Shown piece after piece: positions 38,082 through 49,122 of a stretch of 64,000 nt of DNA. The DNA comes from Casuarina equisetifolia (lineage: Eukaryota > Streptophyta > Magnoliopsida > Fagales > Casuarinaceae), in assembly GCA_028551475.1 (NCBI GenBank), contig CM052355.1:248001-312000 (forward strand), read 5' to 3'. Positions within the stretch are counted from its first letter, which is position 1. Each line of letters begins with the position of its first letter. A program made the translations under genes and the position numbers. Under the pieces are notes generated by a model that made no database searches, was not told the origin of the DNA, and saw nothing but the letters and a program-made list of their open reading frames with translations.

Positions 38082-39659
38082 AAACTCCGGCGAGAACAGA
38101 ACAATGCATCAGTCAAATGACACCCAGTGTCCAAGAGGGTTCTACTTAGAGGCTACATTTGCATGAAAACCAACAACCTTTTCCGCATAAAGCTATATAA
38201 GCAAAGAAGTAGGAAACAGGAGCCAAAAATATACATTTATTACCTCTTTAAAGTCCTCTCGAAACTCTCTAACTGCAGATATAGCTATGGTTACGTCTTC
38301 GTCATGTTGGTACTGAAAGAATAACATGAAGAACTTGTCATACACTTCTTTTGGCTTCGAAGTACATTAAATTGCGATTCAGGAGGCGAATGAAGATTCT
38401 ACAAAATATGGGCAATCCAGCGAAAGAAACAACACGTTCGTTCAGCTGTTTAACTTACCTAAACGCACCACAAAATAAGGCAGGAAATGCAATATAATGA
38501 ATGATATTGTTTTACGTAACATTTGGCCAGAAGAAATCAAGATTAGAAACGAATTGTGTTACTCCCAGCTGAAATAGCAACAACAATATACAAAAAGCAT
38601 GTATGCACTTCTTAGAGACGCTTGAGGGTTCTTGTAAGCAATGTAGGCGGGTTCAACAGTGTGATTTACATGAGATACGGGCAAATCTAAAACCTCTACA
38701 TGGGAAGTTGGTGATAGTATAATGATCCATCCCCTAAACTGTTATGTTCTCCCAATTAAGCCTACCATAGCCTACTGTCACGGAAAGTGCTTTGTCCATC
38801 GGCCGAGGTTGCAAGGATTTCTGGCCAATTCAAGGGGGTCTTACTAGCTCTTTGGGTTGGAACCCAGGCTGTGACACTTGAGTCTTTTTTTAATTTTCAT
38901 TATAATAATAATGTGTAATTTTATAGTGATGTAAGGAGAACTGTGTGACAAAATTACAAGCGGGATTTATAATATTTTGTGTAATCAACAATGTGAAGTT
39001 TCTCTATAATGAAACACTCTAATTCTCTGAATTTTTTATTTTCTGACATAGGTTTTTGTTACCTTAAGATCCAAGCACTCGGGTTGGTAAGTGTTCTAAT
39101 TTTCAAGTACATAACATAAAAAATTGTGTCAAATAAAAAGTAAATTAAACTTAGTTGTAGACAAAGAATATGATGTGATTTCTTAAGTTCTTAAATTTTA
39201 TTTAAAATAAAAACATATTTCTTCCTTTTGAACTAGTTTTGAGGAGGAAATCAATCTTTTAACATATATCACAATTTAAGTTAAAACAGCAACAATTGTT
39301 TTGTATAAAACTCAACTCATTGTGATTTTAAAAAAGTTACATTATCTTTCGTTATGAGACATGTAACCTACCTTGAATTATAAATGATATGAATTATCTT
39401 ACATCGTTTAAATCCCATTAACACAAATCAAACCCTCTTTTTGGCAATTGTACCAAAGATATCACCTTACAGTCAACCAAAGTCGAGTCTCTTTTCAATA
39501 TTCTTCATAGTTCTTATGTTTTCCTACCCTTTCTAAGGATCAAAACACGTCTTTAGATCAGAAGGGCTTACGGAGTATCCTCGCTTATCCGGTGGGACAA
39601 CGATAGTGTAATCTTCTGCCAAGGAGTTTCATGGTTCTGCACATTATTTTATCCGTCTT

Positions 39660-39806
39660 ACCTGTGAAGTAGCTGAATGAACATGGGATGCACGTTGACT
39701 ACCTCGAGGATGATGATGAAGAGGGCTATAATAATATTAGCTCCGCTTAATTTGCTTACAATTTCTTCGTCTTAGACAAGAGTGATTGTCTGTCATGGAC
39801 AGCGAT
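39660..39806 (+). pseudogene. Relic of the TLC ADP/ATP-carrier-like gene
   Basis: Bases 39745-39806 match exon 5 of the intact gene at 44360-44420 at roughly 50 of 60 positions (the region encoding LLNLITISSTW and VIDVMDSE). Bases about 39660-39745 match its second intron near 43190-43277. Exon 5 carries a TAG and a one-base length change. It lies just to the right of the macro-domain relic, in the same relative order as the intact pair. This shows that one duplication covered both genes. Confidence 0.7.
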
Positions 39807-40239
39807 GCATAACTGGTGGACTTTGTCCCGCTCCTTTTCTTCAGTATTTAGAAGGAAAAAAGGCAACTGCTCGTGGACGTACGTGTAGATTATGAAGTTT
39901 CAAATTAAAGACTGTAATGAAGTTTTAGAACTGAATCTGCACCGAAGCTGCAGTAAAAAATTACAAAAAAAATACATACATAAAGACAATAAAAGCACGC
40001 TTTCTCACAATTAGATGCAGATAACACCTGCATTAGGACATGACAGCTCAAGTAGCACTCATACCGATTTCATTTACAAGGAAAGAGATACCGAAATACA
40101 TAACATAATCCATATTCCCCAAAGAAAAGTTACCATCTATAAGAACGATGATCCTTTACCTTTTGTAAGGTAAAATTATTGAGCTTTACATATAATAGTT
40201 CCAAACACATGCCACCATTAACGTCAAATTATAGCAGTA

Positions 40240-42442
40240 CTAATCTCTCAATGCTTCGTTTGCCTTGTTCAACCACACATCGTAGATATCTGGCGAGAAC
40301 AGAACAAAGTGAACCTGCACAGAATGCATAATACTCGTAAACCAGTTTTCCACATAAAACAAATTAGTAAAGAAGTTGGAAACAGGAGGTCAAAAATAAA
40401 CATTCAATACCTCTTTAAAGTCATTTCGAAACTCTTTGATTGTAGATATAGCAATAGTCGCAGCTTCATCGTAAGGGTATCTGACACAATATGTTATTGA
40501 GCAGAAATATATGATTAACTTGTAGCACATTTCTTATGTACGTTTACATGCTGTAGAGCGAAAAAAATTGTCGAAGTATTGGTGTAATCACAATTACGAA
40601 GAAGACGGGAGATTTCCCTCAGCTTATTTAGAAATGCATTAGAAGTACATTAGGCAACAGATAACATATGCACAACTGTGTTCATGTAGGTTCTTCAAAG
40701 TATGTGCAATCCAATGAAAGAAACATCACGTTAGCTCAGTTGTTCAACTTACCCATACACACCACAAGATATGGCAGGAAATGCAATATATTGAATGTTA
40801 TTGTCTTTGGCAACAATCATGCTGTTCCTGTATTCATGTAGCCAGAAGAAATCACCTTTAGAAACGAAAATGTAGAGCTTCAAACTAAAATAGCAGCAAC
40901 AATATACTACAAATACCTATATGCACTTCTTAGAGAGGCTGTAGGGTTGCTGTCAACACTGTAGATGGGCCCAACAGTGTGAATTACATGAGATGCAGGC
41001 AACCTAAAACCTCTGCATGGTAACCATGGTAAGTAGATGTTAGTGTGTGTGTCTATATATATATACTTGCTGTAAACTTGCGTCAGATGAAAAGTAAATC
41101 AAAATCACATATGTGGAAAACTTCGTGGGCTGTCTCATATTGGCTATAAATGAAAAACATCTTCCCTCGTCTCAAACCATTTCTAAGGAAAAAATTCAAT
41201 TTTTAACATGAAATCATAATACAAATTTAGGAAACGACACTCCTCGTACATGAAGCTCACCATCCATAGTGGGTTGCCAGGGGATGTATCTCCTCCTGAC
41301 AGATCAACCTCCTCTTCTTGTACTTCTGCCTCAGACATCATTTTTTATTTTATTTTAATTATTTTTTTTCCTCTTCTGTTGAAGTCAAGTCCGTTTTCCA
41401 ATGTCCTTCAAATTTCTTATGTTTTCCCCTCCTTTTTCAAAACTCTAAAAGATTCATCACTAGAAAACGGACAATGTTGGGATCACATGGCTGTGTTTTT
41501 TCAGACAAGGATGAATTATCACATAATTGCAACAATCTATACATAGATCAAGTATCAACATTGTGCTTTGATAATCGAATTGTAGCGTTAGTCAAAATAC
41601 ATCTTAGACCAGAAGAGCTTACGGAGTAATCCTTGCTTCCCCAGTGGGGCAACGAACACCAGGCCTGACTTCTGGAACATTAGAACAGGCTTGTCGGAGT
41701 TCTGGCCCAGCTGCGTTATGTATAGCTGAAAAGAAGAGGAAAATTAAAGATTAAAGTTGTCGTTTCCAATGCCCTACAACAAATAACAGAGGATTTACCT
41801 CCATCTGCACCACCACCTCCAAGCATTCGCTCGTTTGCAGGATTAACCTGTAGAACATGCCGGTCAAAACGAAGAACAAGCAGTGGAACTCATTGTAGTT
41901 TACAGCTCATCACAAGTAAGAAATCATGTCAAAGTTGTAAAGTTTCAGAAACACCAATTATTTAATCAGCAGAAAACAGCACCCAGTGGCTAGAATGACC
42001 TATTTTGGATAATGGGGGTACACAAAATCCCAATTGAATCAATCAATTAACTGTAAATATCACATCAATCAACATCCTCACAGAGTTCATTTCCTTACAG
42101 AGAGAGAGAGAGAGAAGCACTTACTATGGCATCGCTGGAGCCGTCGACGAACCAGCGGGTGATGTCTCCCTTCTGAATACAGAACGTGCTCGAAGGAGAC
42201 AGCGGGAAGCGAAACACGCCGTCGCCTCCATTGGATACGGTTGAAACCCCACTAGCTGATGCAGCTGCCATTGATAGCAGTGACAGCGGAGATGAAGTTC
42301 TCAGGTGGGTTCCAAGATGGCGATGATAGTGAATTCTTCTTCCAGGGACAGGGTTCTGGACCCGAGTCACAGGAGATGGTCTGAAGACTCGGGATGCACC
42401 GACGACTGCCGCTTTAGCCACTTTCCAGCACGTGCCGCTCAT
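40240..42442 (-). CDS. Macro-domain protein, MacroD-type ADP-ribose hydrolase with N-terminal targeting sequence
   Basis: Likely removes ADP-ribose from proteins or hydrolyses O-acetyl-ADP-ribose. Exons in order: 42125-42442, 41799-41847, 41623-41725, 40917-41012, 40753-40827, 40411-40480, 40240-40314. All are GT-AG and in frame, giving 261 aa. The first ~85 residues are basic and Ser/Thr-rich (MSGTCWKVAKAAVVGASRVF...), suggesting a plastid or mitochondrial leader. The macro domain then shows FCIQKGDITRWFVDGSSDAI, VNPANERMLGGGGADGAIH, the GEARITPGFRLPASHVIHTV block and IQYIAFPAISCGVYGYP. The Gly-rich loop and the Asn-Ala-Asn-Glu-type motif (here NPANE) bind ADP-ribose in this family. The start at 42442 is preferred; an upstream ATG at 42601 stays in frame but would leave almost no 5' UTR against the divergent neighbour. 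It is similar to At2g40600, from memory. Confidence 0.92.
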
Positions 42443-42637
42443 GGAGATGCGATGGTCTGGTCCCAGTACGAGGGGATTTGAAGGACAGGGACGGTTTGTG
42501 CGTGCGGTGTGTACGTGTGAGACGCTTATTTGCGGATAGGCACGTGCCAACCTCTGACCTCGGAGCTGGGGTCTTGCAAACCTGGGAGAAATAGAACCCA
42601 AAAATCTTCCCTCTGAGGTTGAGATTGATCAAAGACG
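42443..42637. promoter_or_regulatory. Compact bidirectional promoter (macro-domain / TLC carrier-like genes)
   Basis: Only 195 bp separate the two start codons, so both 5' UTRs and core promoters must fit or overlap. GC content is higher than in flanking introns and no TATA box is obvious. An ACGTG core (CACGTG-related, GCACGTGCC) lies at about 42540-42548, and a second ACGTG-containing CGTACGTGTG lies near 42510. These could serve bZIP factors in either direction. Confidence 0.55.
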
Positions 42638-43434
42638 ATGATGAACCTCATAAGTAGGTCTCGCTTGGATGCGATCCTCTCCACTTTCGTTTTGGTGCAC
42701 CCTCACGAGACCTCCGCGGTGCTTCACTCCTCCTCTTGCTTCTTCTTCGTGAGCCTCAACACCAAACTGATCCTTTCTTTCTCTGATTTTTGTCCCACCA
42801 AGAATTCATCTTTCAGATTTTACTCAACTGGGTCTGATTTCTTTTGTATATTCCTTTTTCGGTTATCAACCGTTAGATCTTGAGCGCCTATTTCGTGGTG
42901 CTTCCATTGCGTGACGAGGGTGCCATCTCTCTGGGCATATCGAACCTGCCTGGTCTCTTTGTGGGTTCCTTGGTGCTAACTTTGATTGCTGCGCCTCTTT
43001 TCACTCTCGTTTTCTCTTTGCCTCACCTTTCCAAAGGCAAGGTATGTATGTTTCCGCTGTATATGAGATACCAAGGTTCATTTTTTCCATGTGTATGAAG
43101 TTCTTCACTTAGTTTTTCGATTGTCCCTTGATGTGTTTGTCATAAGTTTAGGTTTATTTGACCTCAGGTCAGGTCATGTTTTCTAACTTATACGTGATGT
43201 AGCTGAAAGAACATGAGATCGTCTCATGTTGAAGAAAAGGACTTAGATATTTGGTGGCCTTTGATAATGTTAGCTTTAGGAATGGTCAAAAGTAATACAT
43301 TTTTGGATATCATCATATTCAAGTAATTATGGGTTTCATGCCGGGCAATGCATAGTATTATAGCAGAACGCTATAAGCATCTCTCATCTGCAATATATGC
43401 TTTTGGTTGGGTAAAACTGATGATTGCAACGTCC

Positions 43435-43474
<40 letters not shown>

Positions 43475-46400
43475 CCCTAGTTTTGCTGAGGATCAACCAT
43501 GCTTATCTGTTTATCTTTGCTGTATTTGGGCCATTCCAAGTGAATTTAAGGGCTTCCCAAAATCAGTAGTCAAACAACGAGTGATTCTGCCTCATACTCT
43601 AGCTAAGTGACTTTAGTTCTTTTGATATGACTAAGTGAATTAGGTTGTGGATAAATTTCCTAGTCATTGCTCTTATCTTCTCTGCTGCGTTCATCATAAA
43701 TTAAGATTATGAGGAGTTAAAGTCTGGTTAACTCATTGATTAGCCAGCGTATTTGCAAATTAGTTTTACAATGTGTTATGTTAATTAGTTTGTTAAATAT
43801 CTTATCACTTAAGCAACAATCATTCTGGGCAGGATTCAACCAATCTTAGTCAATTTTATGTTATGTTCCTTCAAGTATCGTCCCGTAATGGTGCTTCTTG
43901 AAATTCCAGGCTTTGGTTTTGATACACAGGTTTTTTAGTATATCGCTTGTTGTATTCTTCTTTCTATGGCTTTCCTCGTCCACTGGATATTCAGCACCCA
44001 TATTGAAGGTAAAATGAGAATCTCATCATAGATAATTGCTCCTGATTTGGGCTGTGATTGACTCTAAAAGTTTTGAATCTGCTTTTCATCTTGTGCTGAA
44101 TTGGTCCTTTTTCCTTACACAGCGTTCATTGTCTACATCCTCCACTTTAAAGGAGGATCAAAAGGTTGATGTTAACGACGCCAGTTTGGCACACTCAGTA
44201 GACGGGGATAGCATTGGATGGTGTTATATCGTAGTGAGAATTGGATTCTTTCTTTGGGTATGAATTACGTTATTATTTTTTAAGTTTGTGAATTATTTTG
44301 ACTATTGGATGTGCTTATTCCCAACTGTGATTGGAATTTTTGTTTCTTTGAAGGTTGCTCTGCTTAATCTGATTACAATTTCTTCAACTTGGGCAAGAGT
44401 TATTGATGTAATGGACAGCGAGGTCTGTTTGCTCTCACGTGATATCTGGTAAGAAGTACAGATTTTAGGTACATTTTTGACCTGTTCTGTGTTCAGTCAG
44501 GTTCAAGATTATTTGGGTTCATTGGTGCTGGTGCTACACTTGGCCAGCTTTTTGGGTCACTGTTTGCCACAGGAATGGCTTGGTTGGGCCCATGTAAGTT
44601 TTTTTGTTCAGCTGCCTCGAAGGTGTAAGCTGCTTTTTTTTTTTTTCTTTCCTTTTTTTTTCCCTTTTTCCTTGTTTTTTGGATTGTTTCTGACCCATGG
44701 ATTGATTTCGTCCAGTTCTACTTTTATTTGCTGCTTTGTTGATGGAGTTTGCTGCACAGTCATCGAAAGGGATAAACCAGGATGTCACCCATGACTCCAA
44801 CCTTCCTGAGGCATCATGCCCCATCAGGTCAGCCACCTTTTCAAAATTTTAAAGTGCTTTACCGGAACCTGGAGGTCATAGTGAAATTCTCAAGGCTATA
44901 TTTGTCCTTCTTATTCTTTTCATTTATTTGCTGTTTTGTGGGTGGGTTGGGGGTTTGTTGGATCAGTTTAATATTTCAGAACTGATCGTCAGAGCAGCTG
45001 CTGGCTAAAATTCAATGTTTTTCAGAATGCAAACACATCTATAAATTCTGCTGCAACTTTCTGATAAGTGTTTATTCAATCATATTAATGAACTATAAGC
45101 TTCTGAATCTTAAGGTTCTGTGTTTTCTTACCTATTGATTTAATTTCATGTGTTCACGAGGGTGGCTTTCTCAACTTGTCACGTAACCTTTTAACATTTA
45201 AGAGATGAGCCCACAGATAGAGACAACCTTGAATTTAAAATGTTATGTCAAAAGTATATCTGGTTTGGTTCAAGCTTCAAAATATCACTAATAAGAGTTA
45301 TGAGTTTTAGATGTTTGATAATCTGTTCTCAACTCAATGCAGTTTAACAATCTTGAAAATATAGCTGCCACCAAGTAGTTTATGTGAGCTAGGCAAAATC
45401 GTGTTGATCGTGCCATTAGGTTCCCTACTGATTTTAACACCCACCCCACCACACAAAAAAAAAAAAAGAAGAAGAGAAATGCTCCAAGTCCCAGGGCATA
45501 CCTGTTATGTTAAAAGATTTCTCAAGAGGGCCCAGAGTTTATCTTCTATGATTGATTGGCAAGCACCATATTTGGGATTCAGGATGTAAGTGCTATACGT
45601 CTTGTTTCTTGACTTGATTTCTTTTGATTTCTAGAGAAACTGATCCTCGTCAACCAAGGGAAGGGGATGGTCAGACTGCACGTACCTTGAAAGGTTGTTC
45701 TCCTAAGTCTACTTGCAAGGAAAAGCCTCAGCTTTGGGCTGTCTTAGATGGACTCCGGCTAATACTTTCATCAACTTATTTGTTGAATGTGTCTTTGTTC
45801 TTGTGGCTGAGTGCAGTTGTCTCTTCATTCTTCTATTTTCTAGTAAGTAATCCTCTTTCCAAGAAAGTACTTTTGTTTCAAAATCAGCCTCTCAATGTAT
45901 GTTGAATCATTTGACTAAAAGAGAAAGTCTTGTATGTACTTATGAAGCCTAGGTATAAAAGTACTTTTATTTTGCCTTCTTTATCTCCCTCCACTTCTCA
46001 GGAAGAACGAGGATAGGAAATGATTGCCTAATAAATGGCTCAATAATTTTAGTTTATATTCCAGCCAACTTTGTATCCCCTAGTTCCCTTGGGAACCAGA
46101 CCATTTATTCTTAGAATTATGGCTTGGTTGTGTTGGTTTACGGTGCTTAATTTCATCTATCAAATTGGCTTCCTCTTTATGCTGAAACTGCCCTTTTTCT
46201 GCTACTGCAGAAGGTGACAGTTATTGCGGCAACTGTTACTAGCTCTGTTGGCAGAAGAAGGTTGTTTGCCCAGATAAATAGCTTGATTGCTGTTTTTATC
46301 CTCGCCGGACAACTTACCTTGACGGTATGTTTTTATCCTTGCTCTGATGTTATATCATGTTATACAACAGAAAAAAGAAAAATAGATATGCTGTCTAGAC

Positions 46401-47714
46401 ACTGTAGATCCTTGACTCCTTACACTACGTCTCAAAGCTAATCCTGAAACTAATAGCATTTTTTAAGTACCTGTGGAGAAAATGTAGCTCATTTAAGGCC
46501 TGAAGAAAGTCCATGTATTGGTTGGAACGTGGGCAGACATATCATGTGATCGATGCAGGAGAAATGGCACATCCTTTCTCTGCTTTACTGTTCCTTTTTG
46601 TCCTTTCTGTTTCTGATTGTGAAATGAAGGGGGACCACGGGTGGTAAAATCTAGACGATAGCTGTATTCTGCAGCAGTTCAAATCTTCTGGGTAAATGCA
46701 CTATTGAGTCCCCGCAGTAAGTTTTCAACCAAGACTTTCAACGTTGGGAGGCGGGCAGTATAGTTAGAAACCCACTACTTCTTTTAGCAGCTAGTTATAG
46801 TAATTTATTCCGTTAGATGTAATTTATTTTTGGTAAGTTTGGTGTTTTCAGTTGCTTTTGCTTGTCAAGTGCAGGGGCGCATTCTTACCGTTGCCGGGGT
46901 CACTACAGCTATCTGCTCCGCACCAGTTGTTGCCTTCTCCAATTTGGTTGGTATTGCTGTATGGCCAACTTGGTTAGCCGTTGCTATTTCTGAGACCTTT
47001 CGAAAGGTCTGTTTCTTGTGGACATCACCAGGCATCCTTTTGTTTTGGGATTAGGAAGAAAGATTGCTGAAGTTGAAGGTCAGTAGGAGATTATGAAGTG
47101 GATTTTAAATTTTGCAACTTTTGACACTCTGCAGGTTGTTACTTATGTTGTGACCAGGCCTGGAAGAGAACTTCTATTTACTGTAGTCTCACAGGATGAG
47201 AAATACAAAGCGAAGGCATGAATCCCTTTTTCCTGGAATTTGTATTGATTTTGTTTGGAAATACATTTGAGATAGGACTTTAATCTTAAGCAGACTAATC
47301 AAAGCACCTCTCTGATAGTTCACGCTCCTGCAGGTATGCATAGACGTACTTGTTCAAAGACTTGGAGATGCTACAGCAGCAGCAATGTACAATATACTTT
47401 TCAACAATCTCAATGGGAGAACATCCGTTGTCTCAATCTATGCGCTGCCTGTATGCATATATATTTGTCTTTCCTTTTATCTTTTATGCTCATCGTCCTT
47501 TTGATTTGGATAAAACAAACACTAATAGGTAGATTTCTGATTCAAGAACCTGCTGTCAGTGCTATAAACCTTGTCTTTCTCCTTGCTGGATGATTCACTC
47601 TATGCTGTTTCGTTTGAACTACAACAGGTCTGTTTATTGTGGATAGTCACGGCATTCCAGTTAGGACGCCGCCAAGCACAGCTTTCCAAGCTCCAGACAG
47701 TCTCGACTTCCTAA
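42638..47714 (+). CDS. TLC/NTT-like ADP,ATP-carrier-family membrane protein (13 exons)
   Basis: A polytopic membrane protein resembling plant proteins annotated as ADP,ATP carriers of the TLC type (bacterial and plastid nucleotide transporters); the substrate is unproven. Exons: 42638-42748, 42877-43041, 43910-44008, 44123-44257, 44354-44422, 44497-44593, 44716-44827, 45635-45842, 46211-46324, 46875-47006, 47135-47215, 47334-47450, 47628-47714. They give 508 aa in frame. Landmarks are SAYFVVLPLRDEGAISLG near residue 40, GFIGAGATLGQLFGSLFA, SETFRKVVTYVVTRPGREL, and DVLVQRLGDATAAAMYN. About ten to twelve hydrophobic segments are visible. All introns are GT-AG except the eleventh, which begins GC (AAG|GCATGA at 47216). 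It shares a 195-bp promoter with the macro-domain gene. A CT-repeat lies in intron 2. Confidence 0.82.
43438..43472 (+). repeat. (CT)n microsatellite
   Basis: About 16 CT dinucleotides in intron 2 of the TLC carrier-like gene. Confidence 0.9.
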
Positions 47715-49122
47715 AGTTTTGTAAAAGATAGAATGTAATGTTGGTTGCAGAAAATAGGTGCATAGATCATAAAGTTAAAAGTCTCAGATACTTCACAGAC
47801 AGTAGCCTTCTTTTTTCTTTTCTTTCATGATTTTTCTTTTTAATCTGTTAAAGTGATGGTGGTGCATTTATCATTGATGGTACAAAAGTGGAGTATGTCG
47901 TCAGTCTTTATCCGTACTTACAAAACTAATAAATATGGTGAAACAATGCAATCGGTTATTAGGTACTTGCTTGATCAAATCTAATGATTCGAATATTGAA
48001 AAGTTTAGTAGGTTTAGTTTCACACTAACCTGCTGAATAATCTTCAGAAGTATATCTGAATTCCTAGTTTTTAGTAACCAAAGGCAAAACGGAAAAGGAA
48101 AATGAAAATGAAAAAGAAAATCTGTGGCAGAATGGGCATGTAGAACATCTAAACTCTCAAATGCACGTACAATGCCGCTATTGGATTTGCCTGTTCCACT
48201 TTCCAAAAAGCCTTCACTTCCAGTAAACAATAAACAAGGTTTCCAGTTCCCAAACAATATAAGCATTTCAATAGATGATGCAAGACGTCCCAATTAAAAT
48301 AGTTTAGGCCAACCATCAAACCGTTCAGATTTACAGACAAGGAACTATGATTGACATTCTGATGATTAAATCTCATTGAACTAGAAAAGCGTCGGCAGCA
48401 GACCTCTAAGTTCAGTGCCAGATAAATTTGCTATTTAAGAGATACATATAACTTTTGGTTCATATATACAAACTGAAAGCTAAATTCTAAATTCTTCTCC
48501 ATGAAGGATGGTAAAGCTGACAGGCCCCGTCTCTAAGCACAGCCATGAAGTCTCTCACCCTCTTATTCCCCCATATGGCTCTAACAGCTACATGGGTAAT
48601 GATGTTATTCATTGTCCATGGCAATCTAGAATTTCTGATGCCATGGCTACCTGAATGAAAATGGTTTCAAAGCTATAAACACGCGTGGATGGAAATTGCG
48701 AGTGACAGGAAATGGAAAACAATTCTTTCTCATGTTTATGCAATGAATAGTCACACTATAGAGAGCATATTATCTACATCGTTTTGTCTACATATGATAG
48801 GCGAAAGGCCATATTTAAGATCAAGAAATGATGCACATACCAGAAGCTTCTAAGATCAATATTTGCCTAAAATATTGGCTTCACAACTGGGTCATGGGTA
48901 GGCCATGCTTGACAATTGATAAATTCCATCTGGGATTAAAATGGAGGATTTGCAGGAGTCTAAGAATCTTTCAGTTTACTTTGGTCATACATTTATTTGT
49001 AGGTCTCTTGACATCCATGAAGCATATTCAATATCGAAGGACCAGGGCCAAGCAACTAAACTAAATTCCAGATTGGGCTGATAGCGATTTGAATTTGGAA
49101 GGAAGGACACTTACCAAGGCAC
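47715..49122. other. Convergent 3' regions of the TLC carrier-like gene and LSF2
   Basis: About 1.4 kb between two tail-to-tail stops. It is AT-rich, with no recognised gene; the longest open frame in it (minus strand, 47901-48293) has no known motif. A GAAAATGAAAATG-type A-rich tract lies near 48090-48120. Confidence 0.5.

Larger units (their letters stand above)
34247..38102 (+). repeat. 17-bp direct repeat flanking the composite insertion
   Basis: TCCGGTGAGAACAGAAC at 34247-34263 recurs as TCCGGCGAGAACAGAAC at 38086-38102, 16 of 17 identical. The sequence belongs to the last exon of the macro-domain pseudogene (it encodes VLFSP on the minus strand). The insertion occupies the space between the two copies. 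Confidence 0.75.
34200..39610 (-). pseudogene. Decayed duplicate of the macro-domain gene, split by a retrotransposon
   Basis: A host-gene fragment on the minus strand that mirrors the intact macro-domain gene at 40240-42442. Recognisable pieces: the last-exon end near 34200-34263 (SPDNYNVWL-type), an exon near 38250-38320 reading DEDVTIAISAVREFREDFKE, one near 38600-38700 reading LPVSHVNHTVEPAY and ASLRSAY, and a stub of the third exon near 39573-39607. The first two exons are missing. Intron and 3' UTR sequence between these pieces also matches the intact copy. The fragment carries substitutions at conserved sites (HTVGP has become HTVEP) and an altered reading frame in its last exon (a one-base change after VWL). 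A copia-type element lies inside its last exon. It cannot make the protein. Confidence 0.8.

Noticed and set aside
42443-42601. Upstream in-frame ATG at 42601 for the macro-domain gene
   Set aside because: Using it would leave only about 36 bases to the opposite start codon. The start at 42442 gives a plausible leader and leaves room for a promoter.
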